Assembly: GCF_900232945.1 (NCBI RefSeq)
Contig: NZ_OCTU01000004.1
Coordinates: 110,512-171,001, forward strand
Direction: 5' to 3'
DNA from: Urinicoccus timonensis
GTDB taxonomy: Bacteria > Bacillota > Clostridia > Tissierellales > Peptoniphilaceae
Length of the DNA: 60,490 nucleotides
Shown here: in pieces, positions 25,401 to 34,389 of the stretch
Numbering within the stretch: position 1 is the stretch's first letter
Layout of the letters: each line of letters begins with the position of its first letter
Translations under genes and position numbers: made by a program
The notes under the pieces: generated by a model
The model's input: only the letters and a program-made list of their open reading frames with translations
Database searches by the model: none
What the model was told of the DNA's origin: nothing

Positions 25401-26565
25401 AGACACCAAAGAATTTACTTTTACCGTCGATTATATGCCTGAATATAATTTGACCTTCTACGACCTTAAGAAAAATGTTGTCTTTAAAGAGCTTGAAGTT
25501 GAAACCTACGGCCAACCCATCCCGGTGAGATACTATGATGTCATCACCAATGAAACAAACATGGACGAATATAACTTCTATCTCAAGAAAGACGAAAGCG
25601 GAGCCTATGCCCTCTATCTTCCACGCCTGGTCATTAACGGCGTCCCCTATGCCAATTTATTTATGGCAGAAAAGTTAGAACCCAATCCTCCCTATGATTC
25701 CCATGAAAAAACTAGCCTAATCAGCCCTTTGAGTGGAGATGGAAAATATCAAATCATGGTTGAAAACCATTATGGCCCCAACCATGAAATTGAGATTTTG
25801 AAAAAATGGATTGCTGAAGATAATCAAATTCCTAAAGAGATTACAGTCATTGTCACAGATGAACTTGGACAAGTCCAAAAAATTAAACTCACCAAGGAAG
25901 ATGGTTGGAAAAAGGTCTTAGAAAACCTAAAAGGAACCCTTCGAAAGAAAGGTTATACTATCAAGGAAGTTGAAATTCCAGGATTTACTGGAGAAATTAA
26001 GACGGAAAAAGCTGGACTAAAAATTACCGGTAAGGATAAGGATGGTAAGGCAATTACCTTGACCTACATGACTTCTGAACTTAAAGAAGTTTTAGCAAAG
26101 GGTAATTACCGCTATGAAGTATTCACACTTGATGCCAAGGATAAAGAATTTAATTTAGAAAATATCGATTCTTTTATCAAAATTGAAAAACAAGCAGATG
26201 GTAGGTATATCATCCGTTATGCCAAAGACTTAATGTTGACGGAAATTCTAAACGTTCAAGTGAAAAATACCCATAAACCACCGGAAACTCCACCAGAGAC
26301 ACCTCCGGAAACTCCACCAGAGACACCTCCGGAGACTCCACCAGAGACACCTCCGGAAACTCCACCAGAGACACCTCCGGAAACTCCACCAGAGGTTCCA
26401 CCGGAAACTCCTCCGGAGACTCCACTTATGCCGGTAAAACCACCAAGTAAAACTATTCCAAAAGCCCCTAAAACGGGACTTGCCGATCATAGTATTTATG
26501 TATTTTCTGTGGTCCTTTGCCTTTTAGGCCTTTATGCAACAAGAAACAAAAAAAGAAGTTTTTGA
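22456..26565 (+). CDS. Sortase-anchored surface protein, 5' end lost to IS-C
   Basis: The open frame starts inside the IS end (TTG at 22456), without a signal peptide or real ribosome binding site. The native gene begins beyond the insertion and this is a truncated remnant of about 1365 aa. It has a DQGEAKQ duplication (21-bp repeat, 22558-22599) and a right-handed beta-helix region with GGGI/GGGL turns (about residues 140-400). Several CnaB-like beta domains with the form KSWTNIKEEDRPDAIDLYL follow, then about ten PPET units. The C-terminus is a cell-wall sorting signal: APKTG, a hydrophobic helix and RNKKRSF. If expressed it would not be secreted. Confidence 0.85.
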   Translation: MGFRSDSGQDITLTADNKKVQDPWTPIKQPADYADQGEAKQDQGEAKQREIIEEGRKRGEEALEKADLEKNPLPSEDKDTIIKRAKGFINDTLFKVFGKLTLGTEDSAVYIDGNKDEAKTELSDRGTVIDVNGELVMKNAVIMNSYNKHGYTGPIRVNSGGKFTMEGGRISKNTSFEQIDQDYTRPFAAGAVYVRPGGTFTMTNGLIDNNHGGLTGGVFAGDLWGASGDPAVVNISGGIIANNLSATRFQMGGGLNAFPKSKLTITDGIIAGNKSFGVGGGIGVSSQYIGSPSNILGREKATVNTNYKEFIKTNKAEAFIDGGLIYKNRSITSGGGIYVDSNDVKLGKTMILDNKAGEFGGGIYASFPPITQKLENILITENKAQGGITSSIIGGSNGGGLWNCPTGFVHIGDGHSVYVYNNDSGSYGKDITFSKKTWYFKLNETNLEGEFYSHISPVTKDKNIIKFLEDGSKKDEGVDIPERLSYHNLVTHLKAIYSEALIKEAWKNSQTFVLGNQARNGGGVGSNANITSPKDEGEYAIELNKKWNERIAKSDIPKEIKADLFIVPLDKDENYVKANYGKDNSLFKYGEITLSEKNNWHSRFDTNYFNGANKEEILKKLGIKNFSDIGLPDGAYQMDKGLPFTAKELEEKGYKYLVVEQGDDFLVKYEEEKPQDEKIVPAGVLEITREYNDRYDDADVRVDKDLYFYLYDPEKQVLTRLGKTTIREDENTKGVGKATFAHPLLSKKVSEYKYYGTYRKFTEYEGWGDVEGYHNRNSGYAIVLTENKDGTLTVEVPYLWLNDYYEKVGFTALQLDKKADYKPEPKTHSFTLTNYPLSKLDVKKSWTNIKEEDRPDAIDLYLLFDGKRIVEGYDEKGQPIYKKITLTAKDNWEGSFEKLNPEALSAGKYTLEEDSDIFAPEFINKKEKFKIRIGYANTLREEGQAENESTTTGGHFKGYNYKNEDGTMKGVKLNLYLDGKKIDTKEFTFTVDYMPEYNLTFYDLKKNVVFKELEVETYGQPIPVRYYDVITNETNMDEYNFYLKKDESGAYALYLPRLVINGVPYANLFMAEKLEPNPPYDSHEKTSLISPLSGDGKYQIMVENHYGPNHEIEILKKWIAEDNQIPKEITVIVTDELGQVQKIKLTKEDGWKKVLENLKGTLRKKGYTIKEVEIPGFTGEIKTEKAGLKITGKDKDGKAITLTYMTSELKEVLAKGNYRYEVFTLDAKDKEFNLENIDSFIKIEKQADGRYIIRYAKDLMLTEILNVQVKNTHKPPETPPETPPETPPETPPETPPETPPETPPETPPETPPEVPPETPPETPLMPVKPPSKTIPKAPKTGLADHSIYVFSVVLCLLGLYATRNKKRSF
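26278..26430 (+). repeat. PPET-coding tandem repeat
   Basis: Twelve-base units encode PPET/PPEV, with a higher-order 24-base period (PPETPPET). It forms the proline-rich wall-spanning stalk before the sorting signal. Length is likely to vary between strains. Confidence 0.9.
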
Positions 26566-26597
26566 TTAGCAAAGATTTTAGCTCTTGCTAGATTTCA

Positions 26598-26625
26598 GGG
26601 TGGGGACCCTTCCCCACCCCTTCTT
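26598..26625 (+). terminator. Terminator after the surface protein gene
   Basis: A GC-rich stem GGGTGGGG/CCCCACCC with a 6-base loop is followed by CTTCTTT, 33 bp after the stop codon. Confidence 0.75.
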
Positions 26626-26769
26626 TATGCCCGAAAACCTATCCAAGATAGTTTTGAACGAACCTTTATGGCCTCCAAATATAAATCCTTACTCCCTTCT
26701 CCCCCCTAAACTTCTAGCCTTTTCCTTCTAACTATATTATAATTTAAGCTAGAATATAAGGAGACGCTT

Positions 26770-27788
26770 ATGGACGAAAAAAGAAAGTTTAAATTTATTT
26801 TTTGTGCCTTTACACTTTTGATGCTTATTGGCATCGTGGGTTATATGTATCTATTGAAGGTGTCTTTTGTGGATGCCCTCTATATGACTGTCATTACCAT
26901 ATCTACTGTAGGTTTTGGCGAAGTTGGTACCACCAGTAGCCAATCGGAAATTTTTTCCGTCCTTATGATCTTTTTAGGTGTGGGGATTGTTGGTTATGCC
27001 TTTACAAATATCGTAGCTATGTTTGTGGAAGGAAAGGTTGTAGACTTGTGGAAAGGAAGTAAAATGAACCGAAAAATTTCCGCCTTAAGTGACCACTATA
27101 TTATTTGTGGGTCGGGAGAATTGGCCGAAGTTATTATCAAAAAATTTATCGATGAGAATTTAAATTTTGTTGTTATTACTGATAACCAGCAAGACTTGGA
27201 CGACTATAGTCACCACAATATTTTAGTTGTGGAAGGCCAATCTACAGAAGAAAGTGTTTTGGAAGAGGCTGGAATTGACCGGGCCAAGGGGCTTCTTGCC
27301 ACCTTGGATACAGAAGTGGATAATATTGTCACTGTCCTTACGGCTAGAAATCTCAACAAGGACATCTACATTATTGCCAATTCCACCAGTCAGTCTGGCA
27401 ATGCAAAGTTGTTAAAGGTTGGGGCCAACAAGACCCTATCTGCCGTAGAAATTAGTGGCAAGAGGATGGCTTCCTTGATGATTAAGCCCAACATCATCTC
27501 CTTTTTGGATGTGGCTACACGAATTGGAGATGTGGAGTTGGACCTAGAAGAGGTCATTGTTAAAAGAGGGTCTTATCTTGAAGATAAGAATTTAATCCAA
27601 GCCCAAATCCCTAAAAAACCGGCCTTATTGTCCTGGCCATCAAAAAGATTGAGGATGAAAAAATGCTCTTTAACCCCCCAGTGGACTATACCTTAAAAAT
27701 TGGCGACGTCCTGATTGTCCTGGGCCGGGAGGACCAGGTGGATAAGTTAAGACACTTGGGTGATGAGATAAAAAATATGGAGGAATAA
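26770..27788 (+). pseudogene. Potassium channel with RCK/TrkA domains, frameshifted
   Basis: The N-terminus has two membrane helices around a pore loop with the selectivity filter TVGFGE (about residues 47-52). A TrkA-N Rossmann domain follows (YIICGSGELAEVIIKKF, about 112-128). The frame ends early at 27696 (308 aa). After the A6 run at 27613-27618 the -1-base frame continues as TGLIVLAIKKIEDEKMLFN and ends GDEIKNMEE at 27788, giving an RCK-C domain. One extra A restores 339 aa, the normal length. Without the RCK-C domain, gating by ligand is probably lost. Sequencing error in the run or true decay are both possible. Confidence 0.85.
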
Positions 27789-27801
27789 CCCCTTTTCCTA
27801 C

Positions 27802-27841
27802 AAAAAAGCTCTTGAGATTTATAAGTCTCAAGAGCTTTTTT
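27802..27841. terminator. Bidirectional terminator
   Basis: A perfect 16-bp stem, AAAAAAGCTCTTGAGA and its complement, has T-runs on both strands. It sits between the convergent channel and oleate hydratase genes. Confidence 0.93.
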
Positions 27842-27935
27842 GTAATAGCTTCCCTGGTTCTTAGAAGGATAGGATTTCAAAGGCTGTCTCTTAATCTCTC
27901 TATCCTTCCTATTCTAACCATCCAATCCAAGAGGA

Positions 27936-29729
27936 TTAAATGATATTGAATTCTTTTAACATTTCTTCGATATCTGTCCCCTTGATGAGTTTGGCAACTT
28001 TCATCTTTTGGAGAGGAGATAGGGGAAGTTTTGGTTTTTTGCCGTCAGACAGGGCTACCATTCCATTTAAAAGGTATCTTATGTCATATCTTGAAGCAAA
28101 AACTTCCGGAACCGCCTTTTCTACACCGCAAAGGACATAGACAGCTTCCATGGCTGTTCTTCCAGAATATTCTGTTGTAAATACCGTGTCTCTTCCCGGA
28201 TCATCTAGAGTTTCTGCAAATTGTCCTAGAAAAGCAAAGTTTACTCCACCCTTGGGAACGACATAGGGTCTGTCGCCAAATTTTCTAGGCATGAATTGGG
28301 CTGTGATGTAGGGCATCATAACAGGAACTGCAGTACAAGTTTCAGCTAGGTCATCAATTTCTCCTACTGGAACACCAAGGTGATAGAGCCATTCTTTGGT
28401 GATTTCCTTTCCTGTACAATCCCGCATTTTCTTCTTGATATAATCTCCTTCTACGTCTGTAAATAAGCCGTAAACCCAAACAGCAACATCATTTTCAGGT
28501 TGTTCAGGATATTGACCTTGTCGGTTGATGGTCCAAGACATTAACCAACTGGAGTCAACGCAAGTTACGATACCACCAGTTACTGTCTTTCCACCATAGG
28601 GACTTCTTTTAGTGATCTTTTCAATATATTTTGCTACAGATTCATCGTGGCAGGTCACAGTACAAGATTCCCAGTTACTCTTTTCAACATCAGAGCAGAA
28701 GACTTCTGGATTTCCAAAATCATCTGATTTCTTGGCGATATTTTTCCACATTTCCCAGCAACCACTTTGTTCATCACTTAGTTCTGCTGGTGTATTGTCA
28801 TCCCCATAGCTTGAATTTTCAGTCATGGACCCGTTGGTAATAAATAAGAGGTCATTTTCTGTTAGGTCAATAGACTTATCATTTCCATCCTTGTCTTCAG
28901 CGATGATTTTTGTTGCTACTTTTTTATTTTCTGAAATATCAAAGTCCACATCAGTTACCTTGATATTGTATTGGAATTTGCATCCATGATTTTCAAGATA
29001 CTTAACCATGGGTTTTACAATAGAATTGTATTGGTCATATCTTGTAAATCTAAGAGCAGATAGGTTGGTAAGGCCTCCAACATGGTGGATGAAACGGTTT
29101 AAGTAGAGCTTCATTTCTAAAGCAGAGTGCCAATTTTCAAAGGCAAACATGGTCCGCCAGTAGGTCCAGAAATCTGAATTTAACAAACCATCTGAGAAAA
29201 TATCTTCTATTGCCTTGTCTTGAAGAGCTTCATCACTCATCACGCAAAGTTCTGCAATTTCTTTAACTTGGTCTTGGGTTAAATTAAATTTCCCATCATC
29301 ATAGCGTTGCCCTTGCTTGTGGGTAATACGACAGTTACTGTAGTTGGGGTCATCATAATTTGTATAAAAGTAAGAGTCCAGAATGCTCATTTCAGGATCT
29401 TCCAAGCTTGGAATGGAGCTCCAGATGTCCCATAGACATTCAAAGTGTGCTCCTGTTTCCCGGCCACCCCGGGCAACATAACCTCTAGTATCCATATATT
29501 GGCCATCTAGAGATCCTCCTGGTATATCCATTTGTTCTAAGAAGGTAATTTTCTTTCCTTCCATATGAGCATCTCTAATTAAAAAGCAAGCAGCTGTTAA
29601 AGAGGCAATCCCAGTCCCTACTAGGTAGGCTGTTTTTTCTTCAATCCCTTTAGGCTTTCTAGCCTTTACCAATCTTTGAAAATCACCATTGGTTAAGGTC
29701 AATCTTTTATCATAAGTTTTAAGTTCCAT
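27936..29729 (-). CDS. ohyA: Oleate hydratase (myosin-cross-reactive antigen family)
   Basis: The ATG at 29729 has AGGAGG five bases upstream; the frame further up to 29807 lacks a site. The 597-aa enzyme hydrates the cis-9 double bond of unsaturated fatty acids to 10-hydroxy products and needs FAD. The dinucleotide-binding motif is GTGIASLTAACFLIRD. MDIPGGSLDG and GGRETGAHFECLWDIWSSIP are strongly conserved family blocks, as is the C-terminal AFLGQFAETLDDPGRDTVFT. It detoxifies host or membrane unsaturated fatty acids. A TetR gene lies about 100 bp upstream on the same strand. Confidence 0.95.
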   Translation of the reverse strand: MELKTYDKRLTLTNGDFQRLVKARKPKGIEEKTAYLVGTGIASLTAACFLIRDAHMEGKKITFLEQMDIPGGSLDGQYMDTRGYVARGGRETGAHFECLWDIWSSIPSLEDPEMSILDSYFYTNYDDPNYSNCRITHKQGQRYDDGKFNLTQDQVKEIAELCVMSDEALQDKAIEDIFSDGLLNSDFWTYWRTMFAFENWHSALEMKLYLNRFIHHVGGLTNLSALRFTRYDQYNSIVKPMVKYLENHGCKFQYNIKVTDVDFDISENKKVATKIIAEDKDGNDKSIDLTENDLLFITNGSMTENSSYGDDNTPAELSDEQSGCWEMWKNIAKKSDDFGNPEVFCSDVEKSNWESCTVTCHDESVAKYIEKITKRSPYGGKTVTGGIVTCVDSSWLMSWTINRQGQYPEQPENDVAVWVYGLFTDVEGDYIKKKMRDCTGKEITKEWLYHLGVPVGEIDDLAETCTAVPVMMPYITAQFMPRKFGDRPYVVPKGGVNFAFLGQFAETLDDPGRDTVFTTEYSGRTAMEAVYVLCGVEKAVPEVFASRYDIRYLLNGMVALSDGKKPKLPLSPLQKMKVAKLIKGTDIEEMLKEFNII

Positions 29730-29828
29730 CATATCCTCCTTTGATTGTTCTTTATCGTTCCTTCTGTCTTTATTAAAGCACGATTTCGATAAAGTATCAT
29801 CTACCAAAAGAGGACAATTGGGTTATTT

Positions 29829-30419
29829 TTACTCAAGATCAATCTTTTGGGTAAACTTTTTTAAACCCTCACTTCTTTTTAAGGATAGTAAAATATTTCC
29901 GTCCATCAATTCTCCCATCCTCCGAGTCACTGCCTTGGGATCGGTCTTCATATCTGTAGCAACCCATTGAATCAAGGCACTACTTAGGGCACATTGGTAA
30001 AAATAGGCAATCAATTTGACATCCGTTTCTTGGGCCCTGGTCATTTCCGCCTGGCGACTGACATACTTGTTCATAATCTCCCCGGAGATAGAAAAGACAT
30101 ACCTCTCCAGGTCAATCTTATAGTCCGATTCATACATATGCTTGATGGCCTTTTTATTGTCCAATATAAATTTGGTCGCTAAAATAAACCCCTCTTCCCA
30201 GGACAGGGTCTCATTGTATTCTTCAATAACCTGGTCCAGCTCTTCATCAAAGATTTCCTTGATTAATTCCGTCAGGTTTTCATAGTGGTAGTAAAAAGTC
30301 TTTCTTTCAATTTTACATTGTTTGGCCAGTTCTGTTACCGTCACATTATGGAGCGGCTTTTTATTTAATAGCTTGATAAATTCCGACCGGATTAGGTCCT
30401 TGGTATAGTTTTTCGCCAT
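29829..30419 (-). CDS. TetR-family regulator, probably of ohyA
   Basis: This 196-aa protein has an N-terminal TetR helix-turn-helix (residues 8-52) with VTVTELAKQCKIERKTFYYH. A helical ligand-binding half of the kind seen in DhaS-like TetR proteins follows (C-terminal domain with a Tyr/Phe-rich pocket). GAGGTG precedes the ATG. It reads in the same direction as ohyA with a 99-bp gap and no terminator between them, so a fatty-acid-responsive two-gene unit is likely. The ligand is inferred from context only. Confidence 0.85.
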   Translation of the reverse strand: MAKNYTKDLIRSEFIKLLNKKPLHNVTVTELAKQCKIERKTFYYHYENLTELIKEIFDEELDQVIEEYNETLSWEEGFILATKFILDNKKAIKHMYESDYKIDLERYVFSISGEIMNKYVSRQAEMTRAQETDVKLIAYFYQCALSSALIQWVATDMKTDPKAVTRRMGELMDGNILLSLKRSEGLKKFTQKIDLE

Positions 30420-30536
30420 GGGGCACCTCTTTCTAGATGGTTGGTCTATCCTATATATGCCCTTTTTTCCCCTATTCTATCCAAGAAATATCCTGGAAAG
30501 AAGACGACCTTTTTATTTTTCCATGGTAAAACCGAC

Positions 30537-31583
30537 TTATTGGTATACCCACTTATAGTCCTTATATATTTTATGAAGCAAGTCTGAAAAGTCACTAGAT
30601 TTAGAGATCATGAGTCCATGGCTGGTATTTTTCATGAGATACAAGTCTTTTTGTGGTGACTTTAGCTTATGGAAATATTCCTCTGCCAATTTGTAATTGG
30701 CCTGGTAATCCATATCACCATTGATATTCACATAGGGGACTTGATATACATATTTCCCCCTTAGTGAAAAAGACTTAAATTCATCTGTTTTAAAGAAATC
30801 GAGATAGACCTGCCTGTCTCTTTGTAAGAAAGAAATCCAGTCCATGATGGAATAATTGGGATTAAACAAGAGCGTCGTTCCGATAAAGTAGTCCATTCCA
30901 TCCTTCATTACACTATACCCATACTTTTTTAAAATCTTATTTTTTGCCTCAATGGAATCCCTTGTAATTTCTTCTGGATGTATCTTTTCGATAAGTTTTT
31001 GTGTTTCTTCATCGTTTTTTCCCCATTTACAAGCCTCCGCTATAAAAGCTTTTTCATTTTCTACAATATCAACAAGCTGACCTGCTCCAATAAACAAATT
31101 ATAATAATCAGGATACTCCAGGACCAAATTGGCTCCATAAATGGACCCCCAAGAATGTCCCAGAATGCTTATCTTATCTACTCCCATATAAGACCGGATA
31201 AACTCCGTTAACTCTTTTCCGTCCTCCAGAAAAATTTCCTTGGTCAGTTTTATCTTGTTTTGCCTTTGATTATAGCTTTTACCGCAATTTCTTTGGTCCC
31301 AGGTGACAACTGTGTAGATATCGGCCCATTTTCGAGTAAAGGCATAGTCAATTTCACTTGTTGAAGACCCAGGACCACCGTGCAAATAAAGGAGTACCGG
31401 ATTGCTTTTATCCTTACCATAGATATTGATCCATTGTTTGCTTCCATTAATATCTAGGTACATGGACTCATTGATACCATTCTTGGGTAGGCGTTTGTTC
31501 CACAAGCTGCCAAGGGTGTGGAGGCTAAGAAGCACCAGGATTAGAATTCCTAAAATAGATAAAATTCTTTTGAATACCTTCAT
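30537..31583 (-). CDS. Alpha/beta hydrolase, proline iminopeptidase-like, membrane-anchored
   Basis: The ATG at 31583 has AAGGAGG upstream; the frame to 31613 does not. The 348-aa protein begins with a membrane anchor (MKVFKRILSILGILILVLLS). The fold shows the oxyanion motif LYLHGGPGSS, WDQRNCGKS as in prolyl aminopeptidases, and the nucleophile elbow GHSWGS. The catalytic Asp is probably in NINGDMDYQ and the His in MKNTSHGLM. It would face outward. It starts 17 bp after the beta-lactamase-fold gene, in one operon with it and a CPBP protease. Confidence 0.85.
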   Translation of the reverse strand: MKVFKRILSILGILILVLLSLHTLGSLWNKRLPKNGINESMYLDINGSKQWINIYGKDKSNPVLLYLHGGPGSSTSEIDYAFTRKWADIYTVVTWDQRNCGKSYNQRQNKIKLTKEIFLEDGKELTEFIRSYMGVDKISILGHSWGSIYGANLVLEYPDYYNLFIGAGQLVDIVENEKAFIAEACKWGKNDEETQKLIEKIHPEEITRDSIEAKNKILKKYGYSVMKDGMDYFIGTTLLFNPNYSIMDWISFLQRDRQVYLDFFKTDEFKSFSLRGKYVYQVPYVNINGDMDYQANYKLAEEYFHKLKSPQKDLYLMKNTSHGLMISKSSDFSDLLHKIYKDYKWVYQ

Positions 31584-31600
31584 TTTTCTCTCAACCTCCT

Positions 31601-33388
31601 TTAAAGCGCCCAAAATTGATACATTTCAAACATTAGGATCACTAAGCCTTGGCCTATGGCCAAAAGTATAGTTATAAAAAATGTATGCTTTTCTTTCTTT
31701 GGGGCCTCTTCATAATACTTTTTCATGGCTTTAAAAATAGTAAACCCCGTCCATATGACTAGGACACCGAAGATGGCACTTTGTATCTTATAAGACTCTG
31801 GACTACCTATGTCCCCTGTTCTATAGCCCTTGTTCAGCCTGGTAAAAACAAGGCCTAAATTTATAAAGGCCAGGCCCATAAAGGCAGAAATCTCATAAGA
31901 ATATTTTCGAAGTGGATTCCCTGGTCCTTGTCTCTTTTTCTTTTTTATAGAATCCATAATCACACCCCCAATGATGAGGTGCAATATTCCATAAATACCT
32001 GCAATGATAAAAACAAGCATGCACAAGATATTGGTCAAGGCCTTAGGAGTGGAAATAATAAAATCTGAAAATTGGGTCTCCACGATTCCATTTTCCTCAT
32101 ACCACCAGTTTCCCAAGTCTTCTTCACTATAAGAGCTTACGCCTAGAGCGCCTAAAAAGGACAAGGGCCCTTTAATGATTCCCCTAGTATTTAATATCAG
32201 CCCCTTAGGGACTTCTCTTTTGATTTGAGCTAGCTTTGAATCTTTGAACTTTCCAAAAATAAGGTCGTACATATCGTAATTATAGGTAGTTTCATGGGCC
32301 TGGTTTGTCATTAGGACCATACCAAGGCCACTCATAGGGTCAAATTGCAACATAGATGAGCAGCCAAAGGTGTTGCCTCCGTGGCCAAGGGTCCTTACTC
32401 CATATTCACTTGGCAAAAAACCATGATTGTTTTTAGGAATTTTTGTTGATCCATAAAAACTTGTGGGACTGTACATTTCTTTTAAGGTCTTTTGATTTTT
32501 AAATAAGGGGGATGGATGCTGCGCATCAAGTGTAAGAGCCTGGGCAAATTTTGCCAAATCCCCTATTGTCCCCATTGCACTACCAGCTGGATAAAGGTAG
32601 ATATAGTAGATTGTGTTGCCATCAATGTTTTCACCTTCAATATCATAGCATTTTAACTTCAGTCTTTGATGAAAGACCCAAGCATTGTCTCTATATGTAG
32701 GACTGATAGAACTGTATTTCATATCAAGTGGTTGAAAAATATTCTTGTGGACATAATCTACATAATCCATGCCAGAAACCCTTTGGACGATAAAGGCCGC
32801 CAGGGCTGCACCCCAATTGGAGTAAGTTGTGTAGTCCCCAGGGGAGTAAACCTGTCTAGGCTGTCGAGTTCTTAAGGCTTCTTCTAGGCTCACCATATCA
32901 GAGGCATCCTTGGTTTGGATAAAATAAGTATCTTGAAAACCAGCTTGGTGGTTCATCAAATCTAGCATGGTTATGGGCTTATCAAAAGTCACATTCTTAA
33001 GAAAACCATCCGGCAAATAATTTTTTATATCCACCTTTAAATCTATTTTCCCCGCCTCATAAAGTTGCATGACACTAACCCATACTAGGAGTTTAGAAAT
33101 AGACCCCCACTCGTAAACAGTCTCGAGATTCGATTTTCGTTTTCCTTCCTTGTCCATATAGCCGAAAGAATTTTCATAAATAATTTCATTCCTATCGTAG
33201 ACAATGACATTCATTCCACAGGTAGTTTTTTCATGGTCATGGACGTAGTCTTCTATGGCTCCAGCTAGGTCCCTATAGCTAAGTCTAGAGGGTAAAGTTT
33301 TTTCAGTTGCCTGGACTGAACCGATTTGGGAAAATACAAGATGAAAGACTAGGCTTAAGACCAAGATATTTCTAAATAATTTTTTCAT
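31601..33388 (-). CDS. Beta-lactamase-family serine hydrolase with C-terminal membrane segments
   Basis: This 595-aa protein has a signal peptide (to about residue 28, SVQATE). A class C beta-lactamase/PBP4* fold has the Ser-x-x-Lys motif SISK (in EWGSISKLLV), Tyr-x-Asn in TYSNWG and HGG in TLGHGGNTFG. The last 150 residues hold about four membrane helices. Such proteins act as D-amino-acid peptidases or esterases at the cell surface, not as true beta-lactamases. The start overlaps the CPBP gene end by 17 bp. Confidence 0.87.
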   Translation of the reverse strand: MKKLFRNILVLSLVFHLVFSQIGSVQATEKTLPSRLSYRDLAGAIEDYVHDHEKTTCGMNVIVYDRNEIIYENSFGYMDKEGKRKSNLETVYEWGSISKLLVWVSVMQLYEAGKIDLKVDIKNYLPDGFLKNVTFDKPITMLDLMNHQAGFQDTYFIQTKDASDMVSLEEALRTRQPRQVYSPGDYTTYSNWGAALAAFIVQRVSGMDYVDYVHKNIFQPLDMKYSSISPTYRDNAWVFHQRLKLKCYDIEGENIDGNTIYYIYLYPAGSAMGTIGDLAKFAQALTLDAQHPSPLFKNQKTLKEMYSPTSFYGSTKIPKNNHGFLPSEYGVRTLGHGGNTFGCSSMLQFDPMSGLGMVLMTNQAHETTYNYDMYDLIFGKFKDSKLAQIKREVPKGLILNTRGIIKGPLSFLGALGVSSYSEEDLGNWWYEENGIVETQFSDFIISTPKALTNILCMLVFIIAGIYGILHLIIGGVIMDSIKKKKRQGPGNPLRKYSYEISAFMGLAFINLGLVFTRLNKGYRTGDIGSPESYKIQSAIFGVLVIWTGFTIFKAMKKYYEEAPKKEKHTFFITILLAIGQGLVILMFEMYQFWAL

Positions 33389-34097
33389 CTCCCTCTCCCT
33401 CTTTCAGTTTCAATAAATAGGGACAATAAATAGCCGCCACAAGGATTGTAGCAAAAATATATCCCCATTTAGACAGGACACTTTCCTGGGCAAATTTGGA
33501 GAAAGCATTCACCATCCCATGGGCAAGGATACAGGGAATAAGACTTTTACTCTTATAGACAATACTTGTAAAGAGAAAGCCCCAAGCAATGGCAAAAATA
33601 ATCTGAAGGATGGTCTCCAAATTAGCTTGTCCAGCAAATAAGTTGACAATGTGGCCTATGCCAAAGGTCACAGAAACAATCACGATGGCCTTGACCGCCC
33701 CATCCTTTGCCAGAATTCCTTGAAAGAGAAAGCCCCGGAAGATGACTTCCTCAATATAGCCTATCAAAAGCATAGACAAGACCGCCCAGACCTGAGCAAG
33801 GCCAATATAAGATAGTTCAAAACCTCCCCATAAGTTCCCTGTTGTGAGAATCCAGACCGGGATAAAATACAAGTAGCTTCTCGTCCTTTTGGGGTAGGTG
33901 TCCAGACCGTACTTTGCCTCCAGATGGTATTTTTTTATAAAGACTGTAATTCCCGTAGCAATCAAGACAAGACTTAGGAACATAAAAGGACTTTCATCTC
34001 CTAATTGCCCCCGAATTGGAATGGACACCAGGCAATAAATCATAATCCAGACCAGGGCAAAAGAAACTTCATTTGTTTTATATAGGCGGTGCATCAT
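33372..34097 (-). CDS. CPBP-family intramembrane metalloprotease
   Basis: The ATGATG at 34094-34097 follows GAGGAG, so I prefer it to the frame at 34115. The roughly 241-aa protein has about six to seven helices. The Abi/CPBP motifs are present: EEVIFRG (EExxxR) in GYIEEVIFRGFLFQG, FGIGHIVN (FxxxH) and HGMVNAF (HxxxN). Relatives process prenylated proteins or give bacteriocin self-immunity. It is first in a three-gene operon with two surface hydrolases. Confidence 0.87.
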   Translation of the reverse strand: MMHRLYKTNEVSFALVWIMIYCLVSIPIRGQLGDESPFMFLSLVLIATGITVFIKKYHLEAKYGLDTYPKRTRSYLYFIPVWILTTGNLWGGFELSYIGLAQVWAVLSMLLIGYIEEVIFRGFLFQGILAKDGAVKAIVIVSVTFGIGHIVNLFAGQANLETILQIIFAIAWGFLFTSIVYKSKSLIPCILAHGMVNAFSKFAQESVLSKWGYIFATILVAAIYCPYLLKLKEGEGDEKII

Positions 34098-34115
34098 TTT
34101 CTCCTCTTCATCCAT

Positions 34116-34389
34116 GGATTTCCAAACCTTCCAATTTAAAAAGTGGATTTTTTATTCATCCCCACTTCCCCGAATGTATTTCAATTATAGCACCTTTTTC
34201 TCCTTCTAAAATAGCTATATTAGCTATTTACACAAAATATACCTATTGTTTACACCCTCTTGAAATTCTTCTAATTTTTTCCTAAAGGACTTTTTGGACA
34301 AAAAATATGGCTTTTAAGGTTTAGTCAAAACCCTAAAAGCCAACCAATCAAATCCTCGAAAAAGAATCCTACTCATAAAGTCCCCCTTC
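34116..34389. other. Intergenic region, no gene seen
   Basis: This is AT-rich DNA between two minus-strand operons. Arms CTTTTAAGGTTT and AAACCCTAAAAG (about 34310-34339) can pair as the terminator for the HIRAN operon. No ORF with a ribosome binding site is apparent. Confidence 0.5.

Noticed and set aside
26278..26430. Short tandem repeats that could look like a CRISPR array
   Set aside because: They lie in frame inside a gene, encode PPET units and have no unique spacers.
31601..33388. Beta-lactam resistance gene
   Set aside because: The SxxK/YxN/HGG motifs place it in the broad serine hydrolase family with C-terminal membrane helices; nothing indicates antibiotic hydrolysis.
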